From contig VNWV01000001.1 in the NCBI GenBank assembly GCA_009801085.1, forward strand, positions 6,386,001 to 6,450,000: a DNA stretch of 64,000 bases. The letters are read 5' to 3'. The stretch's first letter is position 1. Each line of letters starts with the position of its first letter. Shown in pieces: positions 11,924 to 22,566 of the stretch. The stretch comes from Lasiodiplodia sp. COLG20. Its lineage: Eukaryota > Ascomycota > Dothideomycetes > Botryosphaeriales > Botryosphaeriaceae. Both the position numbers and the translations under genes were made by a program. The notes below the pieces were generated by a model that made no database searches, had not been told where the DNA came from, and saw nothing but the letters and a program-made list of their open reading frames with translations.

Positions 11924-13941
11924 TTAGCTGTCGCGCTTCTGCAGCGCCTTGTATCTGTCCCTTGCCGACTCTTGGACGCTTTCCAAGTAGCCTTGTTGTG
12001 CTACCGTGTGCGCGTCTCCCATCTTGCTTCCTTCGGCACCCAAACCAACGCCTTGCCGGTACATCTGAGTCTCAATGGGCGCTGTGATGCCGGTACCAGA
12101 CGCACCCAGGCCAGCGCCTGCCGTGTAGCCAGCTTTGGCAAGAAGCTTTGCCCCGATACCAGGCTCCGGAGGTGGAGAAGGGGACCGGGCCTTTGCGCGA
12201 GAGCCAGCGTCTTTGGACGGGGGCGCGGTGCTACCGTACTGCTTTCGGCGCTCCTTGGCACGATCCCTGAACTCCTTTGGTGGCGAAGACGGGTCAATGG
12301 TGGGCACGACAGTATCCGGATGTGCTTTCTTGAGCCTCTCCCAGCCGGCCGCGATCTCTTCTTGGTTCGTGAGGTTCTTCTTGTGTAGTTCAGACCTTTC
12401 GAGATGGGCTTTTAACGTATCACCCTTGAAGACGCGACCGCAAAGGTAGCACTTGCCCTCCTCAACACTCACGAGAGGATCTGTAGGCAGCATCTTCTGG
12501 GGTGCCTCACTACCCAGCTCAGCCTGCCTCTGCTTCCATGTGTCGAAAGCTGATATGGTCATGCGGCTCTGATGACTGTTACAAGAGGGCTCTTCGACGT
12601 AGGCCAGTGAATTTCACATTGCCAACTCACCTTGGTCTTTGGAACCGGAATCTCTTCCGCTTTCCTCTTCTTCGTTTTCTTCTCCCCCTGGTCAGTGCCA
12701 TTACCATCGCTGGATCCCTTCTGTGAAGACTGCGGTACTTCAGGCAGTTTTGGGTCCTCAGGCGGGTTCTCTGAAACCATTTCCTCATTGGCGAATAGCT
12801 TCGGGATACGGTACTCAAACCGCTGGGTTGTGTCACTTCCAGCCAGATGAGAATACTCATCAGGCGTGCCGTCCCTTGCAGGGACGAAGACCCCAAGGTG
12901 AGCAAAGGTAACAGTCACGTCTTTGGAAGAAATTTTGAGTCCCTTCTCGTGCACGCACTTCTCATACGCTGCTTTCGCTTCCTACTACGGGTCAGAATCT
13001 GCGGGGGCAATTCAAAACAGATTACTCACCTCCCTGTTGTGGAACTCAGCCAGACCATAGCCGCAGCTAAGACGCGACTTCTTCTCACGGACCAAGAAGA
13101 CTCGCTTCAGACTGTCCTTCTTCGCACCAGGATTCCTAGGCACCGAGGTAGGCTTGAGCCCCGTCGACTTGAGCCCGGTCCCTACAGTAGGCTGGGGAGG
13201 GCCAGCTGGCTGCGCATCTTCATCTGCCTTGTAGAGGCGAAGCAGACCTTCAGCCAGAGCCTTTTCATCGGTTGACACGTCCAGACCAGAAACAAGGAGG
13301 AACTGCGTGTGCTGGCCGTCATAGGCCGTGTCGTGCTCAGCATTGCGAGCATGGCGACGGATGACGTTGAGCGGATGGGGTGGATGCGGCTCATGGTCAG
13401 CAGACTGGTGCGAGCCTCTCCTGTGGAGTCTGTCATCGATCCTGCGGTGGGGCGATTGGCTAGGGTCCGAGCGATGGTAATCTTCAGGAGACAAAAAAGG
13501 TCATTAGTTAAGACTGCAATACTCGGGTGTCTTAACTAGTCATCATGATGCTAATGAGGTACCCATATAGTTCTCTTGCGAATCGTAGGAAGCGCCGCGA
13601 TAGCCGCGCCGCTCGGGCCCATCGCGATGGCTGCGACGGGGCGAGCGGGAGCGCGACGAGCGCGATCCGCGTCGATGGTCATCATAGTGATATTCGCGAG
13701 GCCGGTCGCGATCATAGTATGCGTCGTAATCCGGGCTCAATCTGCGCGGAGCACGGTGTTGGTCGTGGTGATAAGCATCATCGGGGCGGTCGTAGTAGGA
13801 CGAATGGGAGTGCGACGAGGGCGCCCGGCGGTAGCTGTCATAGTCGCTGCTGCGGTCTCTAGCACGGTAGGAGGATGAAGGGCGGGCGTAGTCATCATAG
13901 CCTCGGTCGTCGCGACGACCACGCGCATCCGGCGGCGTCAT
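11924..13941 (-). CDS. RNA-binding protein with RRM, C2H2 finger and G-patch (RBM5/10-like)
   Basis: Four exons (13941-13563, 13481-13030, 12981-12631, 12568-11924) encode about 608 residues. I chose 13941 because the longer open frame begins with TTG. Residues 1-130 are RS/RY-rich with many Tyr and Asp, as in splicing factors. An RRM-like region spans about 165-290, with strands QFLLVSGLDV and GYGLAEFHNRE. A KKTKKRK nuclear-localisation signal lies near residue 385. A zinc finger follows (C434-x2-C437-x15-H453-style spacing, CYLCGRVFKGDTLKAHLERS), then a G-patch at about 530-573 (GIGAKLLAKAGYTAGAGLGA). This order matches the RBM5/RBM6/RBM10 family of spliceosomal regulators; the OCRE domain of the animal proteins is not evident. 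Likely role: nuclear pre-mRNA splicing. Confidence 0.85.
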
Positions 13942-14358
13942 GGCAGACAGCAAGGACTGGCGTCGATCAGGCTGCGGCTCGGTGGGCAGGTTGAGTGGCG
14001 TCGTGTGTGCGCATCAAGCGGGCTGCGAAGCGGCACCGAGTACTCGACGGGAGGGACCACTCAGGAGGGAGCAGGTAAGAAGACAAAGTCGGCTAGACAA
14101 TGAGAATGGGGGTGTCAGCGCGAAAGCGAGGTCAATGGACGGCCGCGGAAGGGCTCAGCTGTGACGTGCGGCACGGCAGGGATAGTTCCCCGCGCCGCGC
14201 TTTCGATCGGATCAACCTCACTCCGCCGCACTTGACCAAATATAGCGACGATCAATCGCGCAGGGGCCAGCGTCTTCCAATCAACACCACGCCATTACTC
14301 CATTCGCACTAAACTGTATCTCTATCCTATCGTACACCTGTGCTTCGGGCAAGCGCTG
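13942..14358. other. Intergenic, about 0.4 kb
   Basis: This is the promoter side of the RNA-binding gene and the 3' flank of the kinase gene. A CAAT-like ccaatcaac sits at 14278. I see no gene. Confidence 0.5.
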
Positions 14359-16438
14359 CTAGCCCGTGTCATTCAATACGTTCTGCCCTACCGGATATTT
14401 GTCCGGCACGACACTCACGTAATTGGGTCCATCTGGCGGAGGATCGTCCTGGTGGCCATCGAACGCGGCAGCCACATCATTGCATCCCTCCACCACCTCA
14501 TCCCATAAATCTTCCAAGCCGATTCTCTCCAGCGGGCGGAACGCAAGGCACTGATACACCAGCTCCACCAACCTGCCCGAGTACCCAGGCCTCATTGGGA
14601 CCCCGCTGGGCGTTGCCTTGAGCGGAAAATCGCAACTTCCGGCAGGGTCTGAAAAGTCTGTTACAAACTGCCTCCCTGCCATATCAAGCGATCCGTAGGG
14701 ACTGTTGGTCATCATGCACCAGATCAGCATTCCGATCTGCCAGACCATGGTCCAGGAGTGGGCGCCGCTCTCCTCTCCTCCACCGAGTGTTGCGAGCCGA
14801 TTTTGGATAGCTGGAATCCTTTGCAAGATAAAATCCATATGTCTCAAGCCTGATTCGGTCCGCGGCAGGTTCTCCTGTTTTGGCATACACGTCAGACACC
14901 AAACTGGCTCCGAAGGTAGGATTAGGATCACGAAAAGGGGGCCTTACTGGTGGTATGCTTCCTCTCGTTCCGAACCCTCGGAAATCAGGTGGGTTCACGC
15001 GTCGCCTGTATTTTGTCGGATGATTGGTATCGTCTAGCCCGCTGTGAGTCGTAAAGGCCAATCCGAAGTCACCAACTTTGGGCTAGTCAAGTCAGAGGTC
15101 GTACTTCGAGCATGAATCATGGCAATCAACATACCTGTGGGTATCGCCGTGCCCAGACCATAGGCTCGCGGGGGTCGGGTGCGCCGAGGAATACATTGTC
15201 AGGCTTGATGTCGCAATTGACGACGTGCTCCCACCATGGATCCGCACCCTTTCCTACATGACCGTTCCAACACACCAGCACATTTTCTGTCACGGCTCTG
15301 AAACAATACCTGCACCAAAAGCAGTCAGTCATCATCATCTGCAAAGGCTCCTCTCGTAGTCGTCCTTACCACACGAACGGTTCGGGAATCAGATGTTTCT
15401 TCCGACGGTAATAGTCAACAAGGTCCCCGAGAGTACCGTGCGGAACCCATTCCGTGGCGATAATCTTGATCAAATCCCCATTAGAATCGTCTTGGCTGAA
15501 CTTATCATGCCTGTACTCGAGCGTACGCTTCCGGCACTGCTGGTGTACCAGCGCGTGAACACTACCCTCTTCTGCATTTAGAGCGTGAAGACCGGGAAAC
15601 CAAACGTAATTGTAGGAACGTCGCTCTTTCTTGATCACCATTGTCTGTTCAACTCTCAGTAAGTGGATATTCTTCGAATGAACCTCACGACTGGATTTAT
15701 GCATACGTCCGTTGTATTGTTGTTCTCATCTTGCTCTCGGTATAGCAGGACCGTGGTATTTGGTACCAAATACAGAACTTTGTGGCAAGCCCAAGAACCG
15801 CCAAAAAGGAGAGCGCCGTCCTCGCCCTGCTCCTCTTCACCCGGCAGTGGTTTTTCCAGGGTTTCATTGCTCGGAACAGGCGGAGCAGCAGGAGCAAAAG
15901 GTTGCAGCTTGGCACGAGCGCGTAAGATAATGTCTCTCAACTCGTTTTGTGATGCTTTCTGCTCCTCGGTCATGTTAGTCGGGTCCGGGCGTTGCTTCTC
16001 AAGCCACTGATCTGCCTGAGATTAGCCGTAGTGCATTTTGCGAAAGCTTGGGTCTTGGATCTTTGTCATACCACGCCTCGGATCTCCCTTTTTTTTCCTA
16101 GAGAAGTGGCCGAGCTCGAATTCAACGGTCCGCTCCGGACCCGGATCAAGGTGCCGGGTCTCTACTTCGCCATTGGGGCGCTCAAACCAAAACGGCCACT
16201 TCTTCTCGACTTGGTATTGGTACCACCGTTTCCCTTGGGCGTTGAGGAAGGGAAACCTCGCAGAGCAGCTTTTGACTATTCGCTCACGCCTTGAATCCTT
16301 CTTTCTCTTTGACCATATGACTTGCGGATCGAGGTTTCTCCGACGAGCTTCATCGGGAAACTGTTCTTCGATGAAGGCATTGCGAGCATTCTGTGGCAGT
16401 GTTCGCCCTCGCGTTCGTTTTGGTCGTTTCGGCGGCAT
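14359..16438 (-). CDS. Divergent protein kinase (orphan, non-RD)
   Basis: Six exons (16438-16072, 16011-15707, 15644-15370, 15309-15135, 15082-14948, 14874-14359) encode 590 residues, and all junctions close in frame. Residues 1-120 are very basic and Trp/Phe-rich (KKWPFWFERPNG) with no known domain. The kinase domain spans about 190-540. The candidate beta-3 lysine is in MVIKK (229), the hinge is TEWVPHGTLGDLVDYY, and the catalytic loop is VVNCDIKPDNVFL with D349, K351 and N354 present but HRD changed to NCD. DFG is intact at 379-381, and PPE at 418-420 replaces APE. The activation segment carries KYRRR. The glycine loop is weak (FGGSWACHKV). It is probably catalytically capable but does not use the RD mode of control. 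I cannot assign a kinase family. Confidence 0.75.
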
Positions 16439-17293
16439 ATTCGTGGTAGCTCACCCTTTGAGAGATTGGAGAGTTGCTAAGTCTGTGAAGATGGAGCGGT
16501 CGTAGAATATACCTCTGAAATTTGAAATCTAACAAAGGATTATCAATGAAATACCCATTCATTGTCCTCCTGCCGATGCGTTCAGACCAAACCCCACTCT
16601 TTAAGCAAGACAAACAAAGAATCCTTCCAGAGTGAGGTAGGTCATTCGGGGAGGCAGAAGAAATATTAACAAATGATGAGCCAGAGGTAAGGTGCACAAA
16701 GGAAAAGAAGAGATTGAGTGGTAGTTTTTTGCATGCCTGCAACCCTCACTGAGGGCCTCGAGGCTATTCATGACCTTTAACCTTGGTTTTCTTAGTCGGC
16801 TATTCATGGGAGGATTCTGTGGTGGTGAAATAACTATGCAGCTCGTGGGTCAATGCTTGTCAAGTATTGTAGTGAGCTTTTGGCCCCCAATCGTCGGTGG
16901 TCCAGTGCAAGATGATGCGAAATAGTCCGCGACTCTACACACAGGTATTCTGACACTCTGGAGCATTAAGAGACACAGGCAATACCTTGAGTTTCTAGTA
17001 GATTATCCGCATTTCGACATGGTGCGTATTGCATCTGGCATTAGCGGCCGACCTTCATGTTCTTGGGGTCCAAAGCATCCCAAACCAATCAGCGCCTCTT
17101 CCGAGAAATCCAGCAAGGCTCCACATTCGTCATGCAGAGCCACAGCACAGCCTGTTGCAAGGCTGTCAACTGATCCACCAACCGCTATAAGCCTCACCGC
17201 CATCTCACAGCAGAACATCCTTATTACATCTATCTTCTTCTCCTCGCCTTTCCATTAACACTACCGCTTCCATCTTGACGGCCCAAAACCAGC
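16439..17293. other. Intergenic, about 0.85 kb, divergent
   Basis: This is the divergent promoter region between the kinase and the receiver-domain gene. It looks AT-richer than its surroundings. The C/T-rich leader ttcttctcctcgcctttcc at about 17231-17249 precedes the receiver gene. I see no RNA gene or repeat. Confidence 0.5.
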
Positions 17294-18085
17294 ATGAATC
17301 AACAACTCCCAACCCCACCATCAAACGCCAACATGACGCCACCATCCGGCCCCGCAGCTCACGGCGATCCTGGCCCCTCAACCACCACCACCATCACCAC
17401 TGCGGCCTCAACCACAACCGCTGCCCCGCCCAAAACGCCATCGAAGACGGACATTGCGCTCAGGCCGTTTATGGCCGACCCAGCCAAAGTCGAGGCGCGA
17501 AAGTCATTGGTAGTCCTCTTGGTCGAAGACAACAAGGTGAACCAAAAGCTGGGACTCTTGCTGCTCTCGAAATTGGGCTATCAAGTGCAGATTGTCGAGC
17601 ACGGGAAGGCCTGCTTGGAGTATCTGAAGAAGACGGCGTTGTGGCGCGGTCCAACCCCTCAGGCCGCAGAGGGCGAGGGTGCGGCGGTGGGCGGAGGCAC
17701 GGGAGGGGCGGCGACGGGTCGAGAAGGAGACGGTGGGGGAAATGACGAAGAAGCGGAGGAACTGCCGACCCCTGCCGTCATCCTTTTGGACATATCTATG
17801 CCCATCATGGGTGGCTACGAGACAATGGGGTATATTAAGGAGTGGGAACGTGAGGGTTGGCTAGTACGACGCGTACCCATCGTGTTGATGTGTGCGCACA
17901 TAATCGGCGGCGACTATTCCCTCAGACAGAAAAGAGAGGCGGACGACTTGGTTAACAAGCCCTTAAGGGCTGTGGAAGTAGCGGAGAAGGTAGTTGGGTG
18001 GGTGGAGAAATTTGGATATGATGGAAGAAATGGAATAGATGTGGGGGAGTTTACAAGGATGAGGATTGGTGTCAGCTGTGAGTAG
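17294..18085 (+). CDS. Stand-alone response-regulator receiver protein
   Basis: The single-exon reading gives 263 residues. Residues 1-65 are Thr/Pro-rich and disordered. The receiver fold starts at VVLLVEDNKVNQKLGLLLLS (acidic pair ED) and continues with the second strand and helix (IVEHGKACLEYLKK). A 45-residue Gly/Glu-rich insertion follows, then the phosphoacceptor strand VILLDISMPIMGGYE and the conserved Lys in DLVNKPLR. The usual Thr/Ser of the fourth strand reads Cys (IVLMCAH). There is no kinase, HPt or DNA-binding domain. Likely role: phosphorelay partner of hybrid histidine kinases. Alternative ending: donor 18078 and acceptor 18147, preceded by a strong pyrimidine tract, would replace the last residue or two with a 33-residue tail ending at 18248 (294 residues in total). 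I cannot choose between the two. Confidence 0.8.
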   Translation: MNQQLPTPPSNANMTPPSGPAAHGDPGPSTTTTITTAASTTTAAPPKTPSKTDIALRPFMADPAKVEARKSLVVLLVEDNKVNQKLGLLLLSKLGYQVQIVEHGKACLEYLKKTALWRGPTPQAAEGEGAAVGGGTGGAATGREGDGGGNDEEAEELPTPAVILLDISMPIMGGYETMGYIKEWEREGWLVRRVPIVLMCAHIIGGDYSLRQKREADDLVNKPLRAVEVAEKVVGWVEKFGYDGRNGIDVGEFTRMRIGVSCE

Positions 18086-20180
18086 GGCGAGCAGCATGGC
18101 TTTCTCTTCTTCTCACATTTCTTTTTTTTCTCGCCTTCTTTCTGCAGATGATCCTTTTAATCAGGGCTTGTTTTTTCGATCTTGTTCAGGTTTTCTGCAT
18201 GGTTCTGGAAAGATAATGAGGCGGGCGGCCGTGTATGCAGTTGCGTAGGTCCGGCAGGAGCGAAATCAAGTTTAGGGCAGAATCGATAATACTGCTCCGT
18301 ATCCGACGAGCAGATCGCATGTCTTGCCTACCACGAGTTCGTGTCTGGGGGAAAGGAAACAATAGACCACCGAGTCAAAGAGGAATCGATGTTCCTGTGC
18401 GCTGCATTAGACGCGTGGCAAAGAACAGGCCGGCGTCGCAGAAAACGCAGGCGCAGGAGGCTATAGACGTTTGCGGCCAAGGACTTGGGCTATGACGGAT
18501 TGAGAGGTAGCAGGGGCTCCGGTTCAAGTGCCGAGTGCCGAAGATGGCCGGGTAAAATAGGCTGTTTGAAATGCATACAAGAAGAGGGAAGCGTGAGACG
18601 GGTTGGCGAAACAGGGGCAAAGCTTATTCCACGCAGACCTCAGGGGGACGGGAGAAGGAAGAGCAGGCTGCGGGACAGAGCGGGTTCGGCCGAGATGCGC
18701 AGGCGATGACTTGCAGAGGAAGTTGAAGGTGCGAAGGAAACGGGAAGCTTGAAGGCGGCAGGAAAAGCTTGGTGGCTACTAGCGCTGACGCTTTGTTGAT
18801 GCTCGTATTGAGTTTTCATTCTCTAGGACGGCGGATCCTGCCGTCTGACATAGCAGCAGCAATGCGAGATGAGATGCAGGTGGTGGCGCGAGATTAATTG
18901 CTTTTGTTCTCGAGATGCAGAAGGATGTGTTTTGCTCGTGTTTCCAGCCTCCGTTCCCAGCCCGTCTCCACCGCCCGGCCTCGCTCGCCAGTCCGCATCT
19001 GTGCACACACCCGGATCGATCATGTCTCAAACAAGCGAGAAGAGCTCGTGGCAAAGAAAGAATGCTGGCGGCGGCGGAGCTTGGAGAGTGCTCTGGAGGC
19101 AAGAACTGAGGGCGCGTGTCGGGCAACCGTGGCGCGCGTGCCGTGCTGCCGTGCTGCCGCCAGCGCATGCACACAATGCTCTGTTGGCGGGCGGCATTTG
19201 GCAGGCGGCCACTAGGCCTGTTCCTGTTGACGCGCGCGAGCCAATGGCGGCGGCTTCCTCAGGCCGCAGCGGGGGCCAGCCACCACACCGGCGCTGCCGT
19301 TTCCTGCGCGCCGATTTCCGGCTTGTACTGCCAGCGCACCCATCATCAGGCGAGCATTTCGAAGGCGAAGCTTTTCCATGACAAACGGCCACCACTGGTG
19401 CCGGACAACGCTCGCCGGGTCTTGGCCGGCCAGCAGCCGGTCCTGGGGTGCGCCGGACGATTGGCCAGCGTGAGCGTTTGGAAACGCGCCAAGCTCTGGA
19501 GCTGCCTGTCTGGGCTCGCAAAGTCCATATTTAGGCGATCGGCGCATGGAAGCGCCCTGGTCGGCGTCTAACACGGGCTAAGCATGAAGCGAAGCTTGAC
19601 TCTCTCTAACCGCCAGTCCAAGTGGCTTGCTCCATGCATATATACCGCGCAACCGTGGCTCCCCATGCCTGCTGTCAGCTCATCTCCTTCTTGGCCATAC
19701 CGGTCATCGCTTTCTTTCTTTTTTTCGGCCGCTGCACGTCATTCGCTCTTCGTGCTGCTGCGTAGCTCGTGTCGCTGGGCGCACTCCATACTTTCACTTT
19801 GCTTTCATATTTGATCAGCTGTCTTGTTCTCTGAGACAGACTCATCTCCAGCCCTCAGCTTCAAGGTACGTTGGCTTGCACAGCTTCTGCCTGTAGCCGC
19901 AGATCATTCTTGGCCTACCAGAAGGCTGCAGTTGCCCCTGCCCTAGCTGCGTCCTGCAGCGGCGAGAACGGCAGCGACACCAGCCTCCTGCCCTCGTCAA
20001 TCGGTGGTTGGACTCACCTTCCCGCCCGCCTACTTAACACACTCGCCCCCCAGACCACATCTTTTCCACTCACCATCACCCTCTTTTGCCTCCTCGTTCT
20101 GCGCTGCTCTTTGCTTTTCCCATAACAATCTACCTCCTATGCTCACTTCATCCGTCCTGAATAGGCTTGTCTCTTAACCA
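18086..20180. other. Intergenic, about 2.1 kb
   Basis: 18086-18248 may be the last exon of the receiver gene. The rest is the upstream region of the copper oxidase. A TATA-like atatatacc lies at about 19638-19645, far from the start codon. From 20030 the DNA becomes a C/T-rich leader typical of a fungal 5' UTR. Overlapping open frames at 18780-19570 occur on both strands and show no family features. Confidence 0.5.
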
Positions 20181-22566
20181 ATGAAGTCTTTTCTTTCTTT
20201 TGGCCTCTTGGCCGCCGGCGCCAACGCCAACATCATCTTCAACTGGGTCCAGCCCACCTGCGACTACAATTCCGACTTCTCCGCCTGCTTGCGTGGCCAG
20301 CAATGCACCGTAAACAACACGTACGCCCCGCCGCTTTCCTACCTGCTTTCTCCACTGACGCCCGTGCCAGCTGCGAAGCCTACGTGACCAGCGACAGTGA
20401 CTACACCAGGTCGTTCGTGCGCAGCGTACCTAAGCCCGCTGAGAAGCGTGCAGCAGCTCCGCGCTCTGACGGCCGTTGTGGTAAAGACTTCGATGATGCC
20501 ACTTGTGATGCCAACGGTGAATACGGCGGTTGCTGCTCTCAGTATGGGTAAGTGACAGACCCCACGTGGCTGACTGTTTCACCCTCTGACCGTTGCACAG
20601 CTACTGTGGTAAGACCGACGACCATTGTCTGGCTTCAAATGGTTGCCAGAATGGCTGCAAGGGCGCCTCTTCTACCACTGCCGCCGGCACAAGCCCAGCT
20701 GAAACCACGAGCGAGGCTGCACAAACAATTACTACATCGACTCAGGAGCCGGTCCTCGGTTCTCCTACTGCATCGTCCGCTTCAGGCTCTGCCAGTGCTA
20801 CTGGCGAAGTGACCACCGATGGCTCGTGCGGTGCCAGCAACGGTGGAACCATCTGCGGTGACTGGCCGAAAGGCGGCTGCTGCTCCATGTATGGTTTCTG
20901 CGGCAACACCACCTCTCACTGCGGCGAGGGCTGCCAGTCTGGTCCCTGCACCAACGGTGCCTCTGAGCAAGCTCCTGGCGCCAGCCCTGCTCCTGCAGCA
21001 CCAACCCCTGGTACCTTCGAAGTCGTCGGCGATTCTGGTGTTCCTGTCATGCACGCTGGCCTCCTCCCCAACGGCAAGGTCTGCTTCCTGGACAAGGTCG
21101 AGAACTACACTCAGGTCAAGCTCGCCAACGGGCAGTATGCTTACTCGGCAGAATGGGACACGACTAAGAACAACTACGTCCCGCTCTCTTACAAGACCAA
21201 TGCTTTCTGTGCTGGTGGTGCATTCCTTGCGGACGGCTCTTTCGTCTCTCTTGGCGGCAACGGTCCTCTCGATTTCATTGATCCTACCGTCACCGACGGC
21301 TTCGACGGAATTCGTTACCTTAGGCGGTCCATCTCTGACGCGAGCCTCGATGGCCAGGATTGGGAAGAACCCGGAAACAAGCTGGCCAGCAAGCGTTGGT
21401 ACGCCTCTGCTCAGGTTTTGGGTGATGGATCTGTCTTCGTTGCGTCTGGCAGCCTCAACGGCCTCGACCCTAGCAACAAGACCAACAACAACCCCACTTG
21501 GGAGCTGCTTGACGCCAAGGGTGTCTCCGACGGAATTAACCGCCCCATGGAGATCCTAGAGAAGAATCAGCCTTACTACATGTATCCCTTCGTACACCTA
21601 CTACATGACGGCAGCCTGTTCGTTTTCGTGTCCAAGTCGGCCGAGCTCTTCGATGTCGCGAACAACAACACCATCAAGACATACAAGGATCTTCCTGGCG
21701 ATTACCGCACCTACCCCAACACTGGCGGCTCTGTTATGCTCCCGCTGAGCTCTGCAAACAACTACACCGGTGACATTGTCATCTGCGGCGGCGGCGCCTA
21801 CCAGGACATCACCTCCCCTACGGACCCCTCTTGCGGCCGTATCAGCCCCCTGTCTGCTGACGCTACCTGGGAGATGGACTCAATGCCCCAGGGTCGCGGC
21901 ATGGTTGAGGGCACGCTCCTTCCTGATGGCACTGTCATCTGGCTTAATGGTTGCAATCACGGCGCTCAGGGCTTTGGCCTCGGCACGGACCCGACCTTCG
22001 ACGCACTTCTCTACGACCCCGATGCAGCGTTGGGCAAGCGCTGGAGTACGGCTGGTACGACGGATATCCCGCGTCTGTACCACTCGGTTGCGTTACTCCT
22101 GCTTGATGGCACGCTGATGGTGACTGGCTCGAATCCGGTTGAGCAGCCTGTCATCTCCGCCAACAACAACACGGCTTTCCCGTACGACACCGAATTCCGC
22201 GTGGAGATCTACACGCCGCCGTATCTGCGGGGAGACAACGCCAAGAACAGGCCCTCGGATGTCACGCTCTCGACCACTGCAGTCAAGGCCGACGGCAGCA
22301 CCACCTTTGATATCAGCTTCACCGCCGCTACCGGAGCGAAGGAGGTCAAGGTCGCCTTGTACCACGGCGGCTTCGTCACCCACTCCGTCCACATGGGCCA
22401 CCGCATGGTGTTTCTCGACAACGAGGGCTGGAAGGCGGGCAGCACCGACCAGAAGCTGACTGTCACTGGTCCCCCAAGCACAAATGTGGCACCTCCGGGG
22501 CCGTACGTCGTCTACGTCGTCGTGGATGGCATTCCGGCCGTGGGGCAGACGGTCATGGTTTCTTGA
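20181..22566 (+). CDS. Secreted copper radical oxidase (glyoxal-oxidase type, AA5_1) with two CBM18 modules
   Basis: Three exons (20181-20320, 20371-20547, 20601-22566) encode 760 residues. The signal peptide is MKSFLSFGLLAAGANA. Two hevein-like chitin-binding modules follow, at about 78-122 (GGCCSQYGYCG across the second junction) and 179-222 (GGCCSMYGFCGNTTSHCGEGC). A Thr/Ser linker separates them and a Pro/Ala linker precedes the oxidase. The beta-propeller carries the expected copper and radical residues: C309 (NAFCAGG) and Y345 (RYL) for the Cys-Tyr cofactor, Y599-H600 (RLYHSVALL) and H700 (THSVHMGHR). The C-terminal all-beta domain (DUF1929) begins near 635. Known chemistry: oxidation of aldehydes or alcohols with O2, releasing H2O2. 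Chitin binding would hold the enzyme at fungal or arthropod cell-wall material. The substrate cannot be told from the sequence. Confidence 0.92.
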
